The notes under the pieces were generated by a model that was not told the DNA's origin, did not search any database, and saw only the letters and a program-made list of their open reading frames with translations. Below, piece by piece: positions 5,522 to 6,379 of a stretch of 6,379 bases of DNA (positions are counted from its first letter, which is position 1; every line of letters starts with the position of its first letter). The DNA lies in contig PKZR01000157.1 of NCBI GenBank assembly GCA_003133815.1, forward strand, positions 1-6,379, in the 5' to 3' direction. The position numbers were made by a program, and so were the translations under genes. The DNA is from Limisphaerales bacterium. GTDB taxonomy: Bacteria > Verrucomicrobiota > Verrucomicrobiia > Limisphaerales > UBA11358.

Positions 5522-6118
5522 TCAGCCTTCAAGCGCGCGTTGCAGTAGAACTTTTTCTCTCGCTCCGTAGTTTAATTTCAATGCCTCGGCGCGTGCTGCT
5601 TCGGTCATTTTCTCCCAGCTCTTTTGAAGTGCGTTGATGGTTTTGTCCTCGGCGGTCTTAGCGGCGAGGTTGGCAAGCTGGAATTCGAGGAAGACAAGGC
5701 AGAGCGCGTCTTCAAGAACTCGCGCTTCGAGGTCGTTTGGAAAATTCTTTTTCAGGTTCAAATCCTGGACCCGGCAGATGGATTCTTCGTCATAGCCGGC
5801 TTCGTGCAGAATTTCTCCGGATTTTTGTGCGTGAAACTTTTTGAGGTCGGCCCGCCATTTCAAGTATCCGGGGCGCGTCATCGGATAGGAGCCGCGTGGG
5901 ATTTCCCAGCGGCAGATGTGCTGGCAGCGGGCGGCAAGATGGAGTTCCTCGGAAGCATTGGGACAAAGTTTTAAAACCCAATTTGTCAAACGCTGCGCAT
6001 ATAGCAGTTCGCGCGGTCGGGATTCTTCGAGGTTAGGGTCGCGGGAATTTTCCGCGTCGAAGCGGAGCAGGGCGGCTTGAAATTTTACCGGGTTGCGCGG
6101 CTTGAAATTTTCTGTCAC
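5522..6118 (-). CDS. DUF4202 family protein of unknown function
   Basis: The 198-residue protein is recognised as DUF4202 from FDAENSRDPN (20-29), ELLYAQRLTNWV (37-48), AARCQHICRWEIPR (62-75), YPMTRPGYLKWR (78-89), KFHAQKSGEIL (94-104), GYDEESICRVQDL (108-120) and LEDALCLVFLE (135-145). The family has no established function that I can state. The spaced His67, His96 and Glu137-Asp138, in an all-helical setting, recall metal-binding helical domains of the HD type, but this is inference. No signal peptide or membrane segment is seen, so it is probably cytoplasmic. The start is GTG at 6118; no ATG, GTG or TTG occurs in frame for at least 70 nt upstream, and the first eight or so residues may be extra compared with relatives. 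It is convergent with the ribosomal operon, 68 bp from rplX, so it is a separate transcription unit. Confidence 0.85.
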   Translation of the reverse strand: MTENFKPRNPVKFQAALLRFDAENSRDPNLEESRPRELLYAQRLTNWVLKLCPNASEELHLAARCQHICRWEIPRGSYPMTRPGYLKWRADLKKFHAQKSGEILHEAGYDEESICRVQDLNLKKNFPNDLEARVLEDALCLVFLEFQLANLAAKTAEDKTINALQKSWEKMTEAARAEALKLNYGAREKVLLQRALEG

Positions 6119-6146
6119 GCGGGAAGTTTCGCGGATTTGCGCGCAG

Positions 6147-6174
6147 TTGACAAAAGAATATGTTGTGAGATTCT
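6147..6174 (+). promoter_or_regulatory. Candidate promoter of the tRNA-Lys gene
   Basis: A perfect TTGACA (6147-6152) is followed after 16 bp by GATTCT (6169-6174), which keeps three of six -10 positions. It ends 17 nt before the first tRNA base, a normal distance for a tRNA promoter. The region also separates the tRNA from the divergent DUF4202 gene, for which I found no clear promoter. Confidence 0.45.
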
Positions 6175-6191
6175 TAGCGCCCGTTTTGGTT

Positions 6192-6230
6192 GCCTCGGTA
6201 GCTCAGTTGGTAGAGCAGTTGACTCTTAAT
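6192..6230 (+). tRNA. 5' half of a tRNA-Lys(CUU) gene, interrupted after the anticodon loop
   Basis: Bases read as a tRNA up to position 39. The acceptor strand is GCCTCGG (6192-6198), then T8-A9. The D arm is GCTC, AGTTGGTA, GAGC (6201-6216) with A14, G18, G19 and A21 in place. A26 is followed by anticodon strand GTTGA (6218-6222) and loop CTCTTAA (6223-6229), with T33 and anticodon CTT at 6225-6227, read as lysine. The partner strand should be TCAAC or TCAAT but reads TTTTC. No T arm and no CCGAGGC acceptor partner appear in the remaining 149 bp. The gene is therefore broken, or resumes outside the window. Interruption inside the anticodon stem-loop fits integration by a tyrosine recombinase that uses this part of tRNA genes. 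Confidence 0.8.
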
Positions 6231-6250
6231 TTTCCAACGCATTTTCTGTT

Positions 6251-6266
6251 TCGTGACGTGTCGTGA
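6251..6266 (+). repeat. Two TCGTGA direct repeats spaced 10 bp
   Basis: TCGTGA occurs at 6251-6256 and again at 6261-6266, on the same face of the helix. They are 21-36 bp past the tRNA break. Such helically phased pairs can be protein-binding sites near a recombination core, but two 6-mers may also arise by chance. Confidence 0.3.
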
Positions 6267-6319
6267 TTTCTCCTTATTCCATCGCACAAACGACACTGGC
6301 ACGCCCGCGCTCCGTGCTG

Positions 6320-6379
6320 CCATTTGATACCATTTGATACCCAAAAACGGCTCGCGGTATCAAATGCGGTATCAAATGG
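6320..6379. repeat. Paired direct and inverted 11-bp repeats forming a bulged palindrome
   Basis: Two tandem copies of CATTTGATAC (6321-6330 and 6331-6340) face two inverted copies of GGTATCAAATG (6356-6366 and 6368-6378). CCATTTGATACC (6320-6331) pairs perfectly with GGTATCAAATGG (6368-6379), and ATTTGATACC (6332-6341) with GGTATCAAAT (6356-6365). This leaves a GC bulge and a 14-nt loop. The left pair is spaced 10 bp and the right pair 12 bp, about one helical turn, as expected for cooperative protein binding. Arm-type integrase sites, an iteron-like origin or a hairpin end are all possible. The window ends inside or just at the edge of the structure, so it may be longer. Confidence 0.85.

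Larger units (their letters stand above)
6231..6379. other. Gene-free segment after the broken tRNA, possible end (att region) of an integrated element
   Basis: These 149 bp carry no coding frame that resembles a protein and no tRNA 3' half. They start at the point where tRNA similarity stops and end in the phased repeats at 6320-6379. The layout, a tRNA-derived core followed within about 100 bp by short direct and inverted repeats, matches the arrangement of core and arm-type integrase sites at the end of an integrative element. The integrase itself and the other junction are not in view, so this is inference. Confidence 0.4.

Noticed and set aside
5624..5974. 116-codon open frame on the + strand
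   Set aside because: It is antisense to the DUF4202 gene, whose conserved motifs run through the same region.
6225..6379. Group I intron in the anticodon loop of the tRNA
   Set aside because: Such introns are known in bacterial tRNA genes, but no internal guide able to pair with the end of the 5' half and no second exon can be seen. The repeats at the end fit an integration site better. An intron longer than the window cannot be fully excluded.
6320..6379. CRISPR array
   Set aside because: The repeats are only 11 bp, occur in both orientations and are not separated by unique spacers of regular length.

Overview
The window is about 6.4 kb of fairly GC-rich bacterial chromosome with three parts: a Y-family DNA polymerase gene, a nine-gene ribosomal protein operon, and a right-hand end that looks like the junction of a mobile element in a tRNA gene. 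The host looks like a member of the PVC group, most likely Verrucomicrobia. That is an inference from the general look of the ribosomal proteins (for example the Asn in the L2 DHPNGGG motif) and from the lack of Shine-Dalgarno sequences; no marker here proves it.

Left part (1-1691): a dinB-like translesion polymerase on the + strand starts with TTG at 101 and runs to 1468. A 17-nt palindrome lies about 60 bp upstream. A 223-bp gap follows, with a long imperfect hairpin just after the polymerase stop. This gap must also contain or lead into the signals for the ribosomal operon.

Middle (1692-5453): rplB-rpsS-rplV-rpsC-rplP-rpmC-rpsQ-rplN-rplX, all on the + strand with gaps of 4-20 nt, in the classic S10-spc order. 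The genes that usually come before (rpsJ, rplC, rplD, rplW) and after (rplE, rpsN, rpsH, rplF and so on) are absent, so only the core of the cluster is present. None of the nine starts has a properly placed Shine-Dalgarno sequence; most gaps are short and A/T-rich. L24, the last gene, is a short form that lacks the usual C-terminal segment. A plausible intrinsic terminator overlaps its stop codon.

Right part (5454-6379): a convergent gene (5522-6118, - strand) encodes a DUF4202-family protein of unknown function. After it, on the + strand, a TTGACA box precedes the 5' half of a tRNA-Lys(CUU) gene. Similarity to a tRNA stops just past the anticodon loop, at about 6230. The last 150 bp hold no gene but end in a striking structure: two direct copies of CATTTGATACC-type repeats facing two inverted copies, able to form a 22-bp stem with a 2-nt bulge. 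A broken tRNA followed by phased repeats within 150 bp is what the attachment site of a tyrosine-recombinase element would look like. The integrase and the other end are outside the window, so this remains a hypothesis. It is the part most worth following up.
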